DNA of 15,207 nucleotides, from assembly GCA_029261675.1 (NCBI GenBank), contig JAJDBA010000323.1, positions 1-15,207 of the forward strand, in the 5' to 3' direction. Positions within the stretch are counted from its first letter, which is position 1, and the number at the start of each line of letters is the position of its first letter. Source of the stretch: Nitrospinaceae bacterium. GTDB lineage: Bacteria; Nitrospinota; Nitrospinia; Nitrospinales; VA-1. This document shows positions 1-7,484 of the stretch, one piece after another. The position numbers and the translations under genes were made by a program. Under the pieces are notes generated by a model that worked only from the letters and a program-made list of their open reading frames with translations, searched no databases and was not told the origin of the DNA.

Positions 1-545
1 GCAAACTCCTCCGGGATAGTGTAGCCGACCGTATCAGGAATATTCACCGTTGTTGCCCCGGCTGAAATTACCTCGCGTGTGACTTCAGCAAGAAAATCTT
101 TTTCTGTTCGCGTTGCGTCCATGGGTGAGAACTCAACATCATCACAATATTTACGCGCGAATTGTATTGCTTTTACACCCATCTCGATGATCTCGCCTTT
201 GGCCTTTTCTACCATATGATCGCGGTGGACCTTGGAGGTGGATAAAAAGACATGAATGCGTGGCGACTCCGCTTTTTCCAAAGCTTTTGCCGTTGCTTCT
301 ATGTCTTTTTCGAGCGCGCGTGAAAGCCCGGCAATGGTCGCGCCGCGAATTTCTTCTGCAATTTGTTTGACGGATTCGAAATCTCCAGGCGAAGCAACCG
401 GAAAGCCCGCTTCGATCACATCAACTTTGAGTAGAGCCAGTTGCCTTGCGATCTCAAGTTTTTCCTTGATATTCAAGCTGGCACCGGGGCATTGTTCCCC
501 GTCTCTTAAAGTGGTGTCGAAGATGATGAGTTTTTCGCGTTGCAT
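1..545 (-). CDS. leuA: 2-isopropylmalate synthase, N-terminal part (runs off the window)
   Basis: LeuA condenses acetyl-CoA with 2-oxoisovalerate to give 2-isopropylmalate, the first committed step of leucine synthesis in the cytoplasm. Reading the minus strand from the ATG at 543-545 gives 181 codons before the window edge. The start MQREKLIIFDTTLRDGEQCPG carries the family's DTTLRDGEQ motif, with Arg14 and Asp15 at the active site. Further in are IEAGFPVASPGDFE, VFLSTSKVHRDHM and DDVEFSPMDATR, then NIPDTVGYT near the edge; together these point to LeuA rather than citramalate or homocitrate synthase. Most of the TIM barrel is present, while the rest of it and the C-terminal leucine-sensing domain lie outside. 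An AAAGGA ribosome-binding site about 11 bases before the ATG supports the start. One small oddity is Cys in DGEQCPG, where many family members have Ser. The gene is divergent from gltB. Confidence 0.93.
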   Translation of the reverse strand, partial: MQREKLIIFDTTLRDGEQCPGASLNIKEKLEIARQLALLKVDVIEAGFPVASPGDFESVKQIAEEIRGATIAGLSRALEKDIEATAKALEKAESPRIHVFLSTSKVHRDHMVEKAKGEIIEMGVKAIQFARKYCDDVEFSPMDATRTEKDFLAEVTREVISAGATTVNIPDTVGYTIPEEF

Positions 546-584
546 GGCTGAAAAGTCCTTTCAAAAATAAATTACCCTTCCTTT

Positions 585-590
585 ATTATA
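585..590 (-). promoter_or_regulatory. Candidate -10 box for leuA
   Basis: The minus strand reads TATAAT here, a perfect -10 hexamer about 40 bases upstream of the leuA ATG. That would give a leader of roughly 30 nt with the AAAGGA ribosome-binding site inside it. No good -35 hexamer is seen 16-18 bases further upstream, so the promoter may need an activator. The box lies inside a short palindrome, CTTTA-TTA-TAAAG (581-593), which could also be an operator. Confidence 0.45.
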
Positions 591-682
591 AAGCAAAATG
601 AATTTCGCAGGATTGGAAGGTTTTCCTGGAAATCAAAAAAACAGAAAACTTTTAAAAACAAAAAATTGAAACTGGGGTTACG

Positions 683-717
683 AAAAAGGCCGGTTGGTTC
701 AGAGTAGCGGCTTTTTT
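683..717 (+). terminator. Terminator-like hairpin in the leuA-gltB gap
   Basis: Left arm AAAAAGGCCG (683-692) pairs with right arm CGGCTTTTTT (708-717) around a 15-nt loop, with one G-U wobble at 688/712. The A-run, GC core and T-run are the form of an intrinsic terminator. It works better on the plus strand, because on the minus strand the wobble becomes an A-C mismatch. No gene on the plus strand ends just upstream, so what it would terminate is unknown. It could be the 3' end of a small RNA. Confidence 0.4.
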
Positions 718-1042
718 AGCAGGGCCTTGGGTAAGAGGCGCAGCTGTAGAGGCGAGGGAAAAGCGAATCGAGTTTTTGAGAATGCGATCATTGTTTTTTT
801 TTGGGTTAAAAAATACCCGAAATATGTGTCTTTAAAAATCGAAATCTTAACCATTGTAAACAAAACCGGAAAAAATACAAGCGTTTAAGGGGGAGGCTTG
901 TTGTAGGCGGGGGTATGGGGGATGATGGGCATCTATTGAAACCAAAACTGAAGAGCAATTTTAGGGTGCAATGAGGAAAAAACGTAGGTAAAATCTCCGT
1001 TCACCTTTGTAGTCTAGCGGGCAATGTGGCTGTTTCTACCAG

Positions 1043-1071
1043 TTGTGTTACCGTAAAGTTTTGTGTATAAG
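1043..1071 (+). promoter_or_regulatory. Candidate sigma-70 promoter upstream of gltB
   Basis: TTGTGT (1043-1048) and TATAAG (1066-1071) are separated by exactly 17 bases, a fair match to a housekeeping promoter. It would leave a leader of about 205 nt before gltB. A second possible -10 box, TATACT, lies at 1124-1129 but has no convincing -35. I saw no sigma-54 -24/-12 pair, although nitrogen-assimilation genes often have one. Confidence 0.35.
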
Positions 1072-1285
1072 TGATATAAATTGCACAACGGTGTGTTAAA
1101 TGTATTCATAATAGTGTGTAAAATATACTCTAATGTTTTTATTGTTCTGTAAGTTGTTGTTTTAATGGTTGAGTTTTTAAAGGCATGGTAATTGCTATTA
1201 TTACTCTTCCGGTTGCGAAAACCACTGAAAAACCAATGTTTGAACGTATTAGTTAGTCTTTTTAAATCAACGAGTTATTTGAATT

Positions 1286-4200
1286 ATGCACGCTTTTCCA
1301 AAAAAACAAGGACTTTACGATCCTGCCTACGAAAAAGACAGTTGTGGGGTGGGGTTTGTCATGAATATGAAGGGTGAAAAATCCCATGAAATAATCTTTC
1401 AAGGGTTGGAGATTCTGAAGAAACTGGAGCATAGAGGTGCTTGTGGCGCTGACAAGCTAACCGGAGACGGAGCTGGAATATTGATCCAACTTCCGCATGC
1501 GTTTTTCCAGGAACAATGCCCCAAAATTGGCATCGACTTACCAGAGGCAGGCCGCTATGCCGCGGGAAATGTTTTCTTGCCCACAGGTGATGATACCAAG
1601 CAGGGTATGGAAATTATGGAGCGTGCTGTACTGACTGAAGGTTTAGAGCTTTTAGGCTGGCGTGAGCTTCCAGTCGATAACTCAGCGATTGGAGTGATGG
1701 CGCGTTCGGTAGAGCCTGTTATTAAGCAGATTTTTGTTGGTGCGCCAGCGGATGTGAAAGACCAGTTAACTTTTGAACGCAGATTGTATTGCATTCGAAA
1801 ACGCACCGCTTGGGGGGTTCGGCGAGCTGGACTTAATGACAGTAACGAAAATTTTTATATCTGTAGTTTATCGAGTAAGACCCTTATATATAAAGGGCAA
1901 TTGATGGCACCGCAGTTGGAAACCTATTATCTGGATCTCAAAGATCCAAAAATGACCTCGGCTTTGGCGCTAGCACATTCCCGATACAGCACCAATACTT
2001 TCCCTTCATGGGGACGAGCCCAGCCGTTTCGTTATATCGCTCACAATGGAGAAATCAATACCGTCCGAGGAAATAAAAATTGGATGGACGCACGGGAGTC
2101 GATGTTTGAGTCGCCATTGTTTAAAGATATCGACATGATTCTTCCTGTTATTGCTCCAGGGGGGAGTGATTCCGCTGATTTCGATCAGGCCTTGGAAATG
2201 TTGTTTCTGACGGGCCGCTCTTTGCCTCATGCCATGATGATGATGATTCCCGAGCCGTGGAGTGGGCATGAGACAATGGATGACGATAAACGTGGGTTTT
2301 ACGAATATCATGCATCCATGATGGAGCCGTGGGATGGCCCCGCTTCCATTGCGTTCACCGATGGCGAAACTTGTGGAGCGGTGCTGGATAGGAATGGCCT
2401 TCGTCCATCTCGATACTATGTGACGAAAGATGGTTTGGTCATCATGGCTTCGGAAGTGGGTGTGGTTCCCGTGGATGAAGCGGACATTGCATATAAGGGA
2501 AGATTGCAGCCGGGGAAAATGTTTCTCATTGATATCAAAGAGGGCCGCATAATTTCTGATGAAGAAATTAAAACAAAAATTGCAACTCAGAAGCCTTATA
2601 AAAAATGGGTGGAAGAAAACCAAGTAAATCTCAACGATTTGCCAGGATCAGATTTCAAATTTGAACCGGATTTTGATTCTCTCTTGAAGCGCCAGATTGC
2701 ATTTGGTTATACGGTTGAAGATATAAAGTTTATCATGGCTCCCATGATTGGAACAGCCATGGAAGCAACCGGCTCAATGGGTAATGACTCTCCTCTTGCG
2801 ATTCTTTCGCAAAAACAGCAACTCTTATTTAATTATTTTAAACAACTCTTTGCGCAAGTGACGAATCCCGCCATCGATTCTATTCGGGAAGAACTGGTAA
2901 TGTCGATGGAGGTTACGCTGGGGAAAGAACGAAATCTTTTGGGTGAAAGTCCCGAGCATTGTCGCAAATTAAAAGTTGAACACCCGATTCTTACCGGTCA
3001 AGAGATGGATAAAATCCTCAAGCTTGATCAGGAAGATTTAAAATCGGTTGTGCTTCCAACTTTGTTCCCGGTTTCTGAAGGAGAACAGGGTATGGAACGT
3101 GCCTTGGATGCGTTATGCCAAAGCGCTTCGAAAGCAATCGATGAAGGTGCCACCATTTTGGTTCTATCAGATAAAGGTGTTGATGCAAATAATGCTGCTT
3201 TGCCAAGCCTTCTTGCTACTGCTTGTGTGCATCACCATCTTTTACGTGAGAAAACGCGAACGCGTGTAGGGCTTGCTGTTGAAACCGGAGAGGCGCGAGA
3301 GATGATGCACTTTGCATTGTTGATTGGTTACGGAGCGGGTGCGGTTTATCCTTATCTTGCTTATGAAACGGTTGCAGAGATTGCAAGTGAAGCGGTGTAC
3401 GTTAATAAATTGGATTCTGCAACAGCGATTAGTAATTTCATCAAAGCCACTCGAAAAGGTCTTTTTAAAATCACTGCTAAAATGGGGATTTCAACGATTC
3501 AAAGTTATCGCGGTGCCCAGATATTTGAAGCTGTCGGATTGAGCGAAGAAGTGATTGAACGATTTTTTACGGGTACCCCTTCCAGAGTGAGTGGAGCTAG
3601 TCTTGATGTGCTGGCTAAAGAAGCTTTGGCTAGGCATAAAAAAGCTTTTAGTAGCGATGCTTCTTCATTGTTAGACCTTGGAGGTCATTATCAATGGCGG
3701 CGTGGCGAAGAAAAACATATGCTCAATCCAAATGCAATTGGTTTGTTGCAACATGCTACTCGCTCCAATGATTACGCAACGTTTAAAAAGTTTTCCCAAC
3801 ATGCTGATATGGAAAGCACACGTCAGTGTACGTTACGAGGACTCTTTAATTTTAAGAAAACAACAGCGATTCCAATAACAGAAGTGGAACCTGTAGAGGA
3901 GATTACCAAGAGGTTTTGTACCGGTGCTATGTCAATTGGGTCGATCTCTCGTGAAGCCCATGAAACTTTGGCAATAGCGATGAACCGGTTGGGTGGAAGA
4001 AGCAATACCGGAGAAGGCGGCGAAGACAGTGTGCGTTATATCCCTGATGAAAATGGAGATTCACGCCGAAGTAAAATCAAACAGGTTGCGTCCGGACGAT
4101 TTGGTGTGAACAGCTTTTATCTGGCTAACGCAGATGAATTACAGATCAAGGTTGCGCAAGGTGCAAAACCTGGTGAGGGTGGGCAGTTGCCGGGACATAA

Positions 4201-5806
4201 AGTCAGCGAGTACATTGCTAAGATCAGACATTCGACTCCGGGTGTGGGATTGATTTCACCTCCTCCACATCATGATATTTATTCCATTGAAGATTTGCAG
4301 CAATTGATTTTTGATCTTCATAATGCAAATCCCGATGCTAGGGTCAGCGTTAAGCTTGTTGCAGAAGCGGGAGTGGGTACCATTGCAGCGGGTGTATCTA
4401 AAGCTCACGCTGAAGGCGTTCTCATTGCTGGGCACGATGGTGGCACAGGGGCTTCCCCTCAGACTTCTATCAAGCATGCCGGGCTCCCGTGGGAATTGGG
4501 ACTCTCTGAAACCCAACAGATTCTCGTGCTCAACGATCTTCGGGGACGCATTCGCGTTCAAGTAGATGGACAACTTAAAACAGGGCGCGATGTTGTAATC
4601 GGCGGCATTTTGGGGGCAGATGAATTCGGGTTCTCTACTACAACTCTGGTGACAATGGGTTGCATCATGATGAGAAAATGTCACCTCAATACCTGTTCAG
4701 TCGGTATTGCGACTCAGGACCCGGAACTTCGGAAAAAATTTACTGGCAAGGCAGACTATGTTGTCAACTTTTTCAGATTCGTTGCTGAAGAAGTTAGAGA
4801 AATTATGGCCGAGTTGGGAATAAGAAAATTTGATGACTTGATCGGTAAGGTTGAACTTTTAGAAGGGGAAAAAGCAGCCGGTCATTGGAAAGCAAGCGGC
4901 GTTGACGTTAGCAAAATTTTATTCAAACCGGAAGTGGATGAAAAGGTCGCCTTGCGAAATGTTTGCACGCAAGATTTAAGTGGAGATATGGATAATGTTC
5001 TGGACCTTCAACTGATAGAAAAGAGCCGTCTGGCGCTCGATAATAAAACTCAGGTTTATGGTGAGTTCCCGATCGTAAATACCGATCGAACTACTGGAGC
5101 TATGCTCAGTTATCATATTTCTAAAAAGCATGGTGAAGAAGGGTTGCCTGCTGATACGATTCAATTTGGTTTTAAAGGGTCCGCAGGACAGAGCTTTGGA
5201 GCTTTTCTTGCCCCGGGGGTCACATTTGGTCTTTCGGGCGATGCTAATGATTATGTGGGCAAGGGATTGTCGGGTGGAAAAATATTTATTTATCCTCCGA
5301 AAGAATCGACGCTTGTGCCGGAGGATAATATTTTAATTGGTAATACGGTACTTTATGGTGCGATTTCTGGTAAAGCTTTTTTTCGAGGAATCGCCGGGGA
5401 ACGTTTTGCCGTGAGAAACAGTGGTGCTCAAACGGTTGTAGAAGGAGTAGGCGACCATGGATGTGAATACATGACCGGAGGTGTCGTTGTTGTGCTTGGT
5501 TCTACAGGAAGAAACTTTGCTGCAGGGATGAGTGGCGGACTGGCGTATGTACTGGACCGTGACGGCGAATTTGAAATTCATTGTAATAAGAGTGCCGTTG
5601 ATTTAGTGAATGTCGAAGAAACGGAAGATGTGCAGCAATTAAAATCCCTAATCGAAGAGCATTTTCAATCGACGCAAAGTTCTGTTGCCAAAAAAGTGCT
5701 GGATGAGTGGGAAGAAACATTACCAAAATTTGTTAAAGTCTATCCGACCGATTACAGACGAGTTCTTGAAGAACGTAAAAAGCAGAACGAATTGCAAGTT
5801 GCCTGA
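1286..5806 (+). CDS. gltB: Glutamate synthase, large (alpha) subunit
   Basis: GltB releases ammonia from glutamine and channels it to 2-oxoglutarate, making two glutamates with electrons from GltD. The 1506 residues fit the usual length of about 1500. The class II glutaminase domain starts at Cys20 (DSCGVGF), so a 19-residue propeptide would be removed to expose the catalytic Cys. HNGEIN at 253-258 belongs to that domain. A central domain follows, then the FMN synthase domain with the 3Fe-4S ligands Cys1126, Cys1132 and Cys1137 (spacing C-x5-C-x4-C), and the C-terminal glycine-rich beta-helix (GDHGCEYMTGG and AAGMSGGLAYVLD). The start is chosen because it leaves a typical propeptide before Cys20, but the ribosome-binding site is weak. 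gltD follows after 32 bases in the same direction, so the two are very likely one operon. All expected catalytic motifs appear intact. Confidence 0.97.
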   Translation: MHAFPKKQGLYDPAYEKDSCGVGFVMNMKGEKSHEIIFQGLEILKKLEHRGACGADKLTGDGAGILIQLPHAFFQEQCPKIGIDLPEAGRYAAGNVFLPTGDDTKQGMEIMERAVLTEGLELLGWRELPVDNSAIGVMARSVEPVIKQIFVGAPADVKDQLTFERRLYCIRKRTAWGVRRAGLNDSNENFYICSLSSKTLIYKGQLMAPQLETYYLDLKDPKMTSALALAHSRYSTNTFPSWGRAQPFRYIAHNGEINTVRGNKNWMDARESMFESPLFKDIDMILPVIAPGGSDSADFDQALEMLFLTGRSLPHAMMMMIPEPWSGHETMDDDKRGFYEYHASMMEPWDGPASIAFTDGETCGAVLDRNGLRPSRYYVTKDGLVIMASEVGVVPVDEADIAYKGRLQPGKMFLIDIKEGRIISDEEIKTKIATQKPYKKWVEENQVNLNDLPGSDFKFEPDFDSLLKRQIAFGYTVEDIKFIMAPMIGTAMEATGSMGNDSPLAILSQKQQLLFNYFKQLFAQVTNPAIDSIREELVMSMEVTLGKERNLLGESPEHCRKLKVEHPILTGQEMDKILKLDQEDLKSVVLPTLFPVSEGEQGMERALDALCQSASKAIDEGATILVLSDKGVDANNAALPSLLATACVHHHLLREKTRTRVGLAVETGEAREMMHFALLIGYGAGAVYPYLAYETVAEIASEAVYVNKLDSATAISNFIKATRKGLFKITAKMGISTIQSYRGAQIFEAVGLSEEVIERFFTGTPSRVSGASLDVLAKEALARHKKAFSSDASSLLDLGGHYQWRRGEEKHMLNPNAIGLLQHATRSNDYATFKKFSQHADMESTRQCTLRGLFNFKKTTAIPITEVEPVEEITKRFCTGAMSIGSISREAHETLAIAMNRLGGRSNTGEGGEDSVRYIPDENGDSRRSKIKQVASGRFGVNSFYLANADELQIKVAQGAKPGEGGQLPGHKVSEYIAKIRHSTPGVGLISPPPHHDIYSIEDLQQLIFDLHNANPDARVSVKLVAEAGVGTIAAGVSKAHAEGVLIAGHDGGTGASPQTSIKHAGLPWELGLSETQQILVLNDLRGRIRVQVDGQLKTGRDVVIGGILGADEFGFSTTTLVTMGCIMMRKCHLNTCSVGIATQDPELRKKFTGKADYVVNFFRFVAEEVREIMAELGIRKFDDLIGKVELLEGEKAAGHWKASGVDVSKILFKPEVDEKVALRNVCTQDLSGDMDNVLDLQLIEKSRLALDNKTQVYGEFPIVNTDRTTGAMLSYHISKKHGEEGLPADTIQFGFKGSAGQSFGAFLAPGVTFGLSGDANDYVGKGLSGGKIFIYPPKESTLVPEDNILIGNTVLYGAISGKAFFRGIAGERFAVRNSGAQTVVEGVGDHGCEYMTGGVVVVLGSTGRNFAAGMSGGLAYVLDRDGEFEIHCNKSAVDLVNVEETEDVQQLKSLIEEHFQSTQSSVAKKVLDEWEETLPKFVKVYPTDYRRVLEERKKQNELQVA

Positions 5807-5838
5807 ATAATAATAGAAACTGGAGAGTAAAAAATTAG

Positions 5839-7326
5839 ATGGGTGCAATTAAAGGATTCATGGAATTTGAACGGGAGACCCCGTCAGGTCGGCCAGTTGC
5901 AGAAAGGCTGAAAGACCAGAAAGAATGTTACGTTCCTTTTCCCGAAGATAAATATAAAGAGCAGGGTGCACGGTGTATGGATTGCGGTGTGCCTTTTTGT
6001 CAAAGTGATACGGGTTGTCCGTTGGGTAATTTGATTCCCGATTGGAACGACATGGTCTATCGCGGATGTTACGAAGAAGCGGTGGAACTTTTACTTAAGA
6101 CAAATAATTTTCCTGAATTCACGGGACGGGTTTGTCCGGCTCCATGTGAAGGGGCTTGTGTGCTGGGTATCAGCGAGCCTCCGGTGACCATTTGCAATAT
6201 TGAGGAGATGATTGCCGAGAAAGGTTTTGAAGAAGGTTTCATTCATCCAAAGCCTCCTGAAAGTAGAACAGGAAAGAAAATTGCTGTTGTTGGTTCAGGC
6301 CCAGCGGGTTTGGCATGTGCGGCGCAGCTCAATTCAGTCGGGCATGAAGTGACTGTTTTTGAGAAAGATGATCGTGTTGGCGGTCTGCTCATGTACGGCA
6401 TCCCTCATTTCAAACTGGATAAAGAAATTGTAAAACGCCGAATCAAACTGATGCAGGACGAGGGGATTATTTTTAAGACCGGAGTGCATATCGGTGTAGA
6501 TAAGCCGGCAAAGGAATTGAAAGATGAGTACGATTCGGTAGTGTTATGTGGTGGTTCGCAAAAACCACGAGACTTGCCAGTTGAAGGTCGGGAGCTGGAT
6601 GGTGTTCATTTTGCCATGGAATTTTTGCCGCAACAAAACAAACGTAATGAAGGACACATAATTCCTGATGATATTTCCATCACTGCGAAGGGTAAAAATG
6701 TTCTCATCATTGGTGGCGGAGACACAGGTTCAGATTGCGTGGGCACTTCTCTCAGGCAAGGTGCCAAGAGTGTGACCACATTCGAGCTTCTTCCGGAGCC
6801 TCCGCGCTCACGAACCGATAACAACCCTTGGCCGCAATGGCCGAAAACTTTTCGGGTTTCGTCTTCGCACGAAGAAGCGAATGAGCGGGAAGGGAAAGAT
6901 AAAATTGTCGAATATTGTGTTGCCACTAAAAAGTTGACGGGTAAGGACGGTAAGGTTTCTAAAATCCATGGTGTGAAAATGGTTTTTGGTGATCCAGATC
7001 CTAAAACAGGTCGTGCTTCAATGAATGAAGTTCCAGACTCTGAGTTTGAGTTGGATGTTGAACTGGTTCTTCTGGCTATGGGTTTTGTCCATCCTATTCA
7101 CGAAGGAATGGTACAAGAATTAGGGCTTGACCTCGATGCACGCGAAAATGTTTCATGCGATGAAAACAAAATGACCAGTGTTGAAGGAGTTTTTGTAGCG
7201 GGGGATATGACCCGTGGTCAGTCTCTTGTGGTTTGGGCTATTGCCGAAGGTCGTGAAGCTGCGCGATCCGTTGATCAATATCTCATGAAAAGCACCGAAC
7301 TCCCGCACAGTCAATTCCTCAAATAA
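5839..7326 (+). CDS. gltD: Glutamate synthase, small (beta) subunit
   Basis: GltD takes electrons from NADPH through FAD and passes them via iron-sulphur clusters to GltB. The protein is 495 residues, slightly longer than the roughly 470-480 common in the family. The N-terminal Fe-S region has Cys46, Cys49, Cys54 and Cys60, and a second set at Cys99, Cys103, Cys107 and Cys119. The FAD site is VVGSGPAG (about 150-157), the NADPH site is IGGGDTG (about 291-297), and the second FAD motif is GVFVAGDMTRGQSLVVWAI near the C-terminus. GGAGAG at 5822-5827, 11 bases before the ATG, is a good ribosome-binding site. It is the second gene of the gltBD operon, and a perfect hairpin follows 24 bases after the stop. 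The NADPH preference is inferred from the family, not proven here. Confidence 0.96.
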   Translation: MGAIKGFMEFERETPSGRPVAERLKDQKECYVPFPEDKYKEQGARCMDCGVPFCQSDTGCPLGNLIPDWNDMVYRGCYEEAVELLLKTNNFPEFTGRVCPAPCEGACVLGISEPPVTICNIEEMIAEKGFEEGFIHPKPPESRTGKKIAVVGSGPAGLACAAQLNSVGHEVTVFEKDDRVGGLLMYGIPHFKLDKEIVKRRIKLMQDEGIIFKTGVHIGVDKPAKELKDEYDSVVLCGGSQKPRDLPVEGRELDGVHFAMEFLPQQNKRNEGHIIPDDISITAKGKNVLIIGGGDTGSDCVGTSLRQGAKSVTTFELLPEPPRSRTDNNPWPQWPKTFRVSSSHEEANEREGKDKIVEYCVATKKLTGKDGKVSKIHGVKMVFGDPDPKTGRASMNEVPDSEFELDVELVLLAMGFVHPIHEGMVQELGLDLDARENVSCDENKMTSVEGVFVAGDMTRGQSLVVWAIAEGREAARSVDQYLMKSTELPHSQFLK

Positions 7327-7350
7327 AGCCCTTCATTCTGATAGATTCTA

Positions 7351-7383
7351 AAAAGGGAGCTGCCTTGACAACAGCTCCCTTTT
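7351..7383. terminator. Perfect 12-bp hairpin terminator after gltBD
   Basis: AAAAGGGAGCTG (7351-7362) pairs without mismatch with CAGCTCCCTTTT (7372-7383) around a 9-nt loop. The A-run before and T-run after make it usable in both directions, which suits its place between convergent gltD and the protease gene. It is 24 bases after the gltD stop. Confidence 0.8.
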
Positions 7384-7391
7384 CGGAGGTT

Positions 7392-7409
7392 CCGGGCAAT
7401 CACGCCCGG
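7392..7409. repeat. GC-only inverted repeat in the convergent gap
   Basis: CCGGGC (7392-7397) and GCCCGG (7404-7409) form a perfect 6-bp stem with a 6-nt loop. No T-run follows on either strand, so it is not a classic terminator. It may strengthen the stop signal of the neighbouring hairpin or protect transcript ends. Confidence 0.4.
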
Positions 7410-7462
7410 CGGGGAGAAAATTTATATTTATAACTACTAGTTAATATCTGCCAATACTTCCT

Positions 7463-7476
7463 CCCTCGTTAGAGGG
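7463..7476 (-). terminator. Small hairpin just past the protease gene
   Basis: CCCTC (7463-7467) and GAGGG (7472-7476) pair around a 4-nt loop, 8 bases after the protease stop codon on the minus strand. No T-run follows, so intrinsic termination by this hairpin alone is doubtful. Read-through would meet the bidirectional hairpin at 7351-7383. Confidence 0.3.
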
Positions 7477-7484
7477 CGGGGGAC

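Larger units (their letters stand above)
546..1285. other. 740-bp divergent intergenic region between leuA and gltB
   Basis: No credible gene was found here. In order it holds the leuA leader and -10 box (546-590), an A/T-rich stretch, a terminator-like hairpin (683-717), a G-rich patch with GGG or longer tracts at 889-893, 909-913, 917-921 and 927-929, and a T/A-rich upstream region for gltB. The last part carries four TGTGT-starting motifs at 1044, 1062, 1092 and 1115 and a candidate promoter at 1043-1071. A 64-codon frame at 694-888 begins with TTG, has no ribosome-binding site and encodes a biased, unrecognisable peptide, so I do not call it a gene. Confidence 0.7.

Noticed and set aside
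694..888. 64-codon open frame on the plus strand in the leuA-gltB gap
   Set aside because: It starts with TTG inside a hairpin, lacks a ribosome-binding site, and its product is compositionally odd and matches no family I know.
1081..1096. NtrC-like dyad GCAC-N4-GTGT upstream of gltB
   Set aside because: The arms match poorly (GTGT instead of GTGC) and no sigma-54 promoter follows, so it is not supported.
2006..2623. 205-codon open frame on the minus strand inside gltB
   Set aside because: It is fully contained in the opposite strand of an unmistakable gltB and encodes no recognisable domain.
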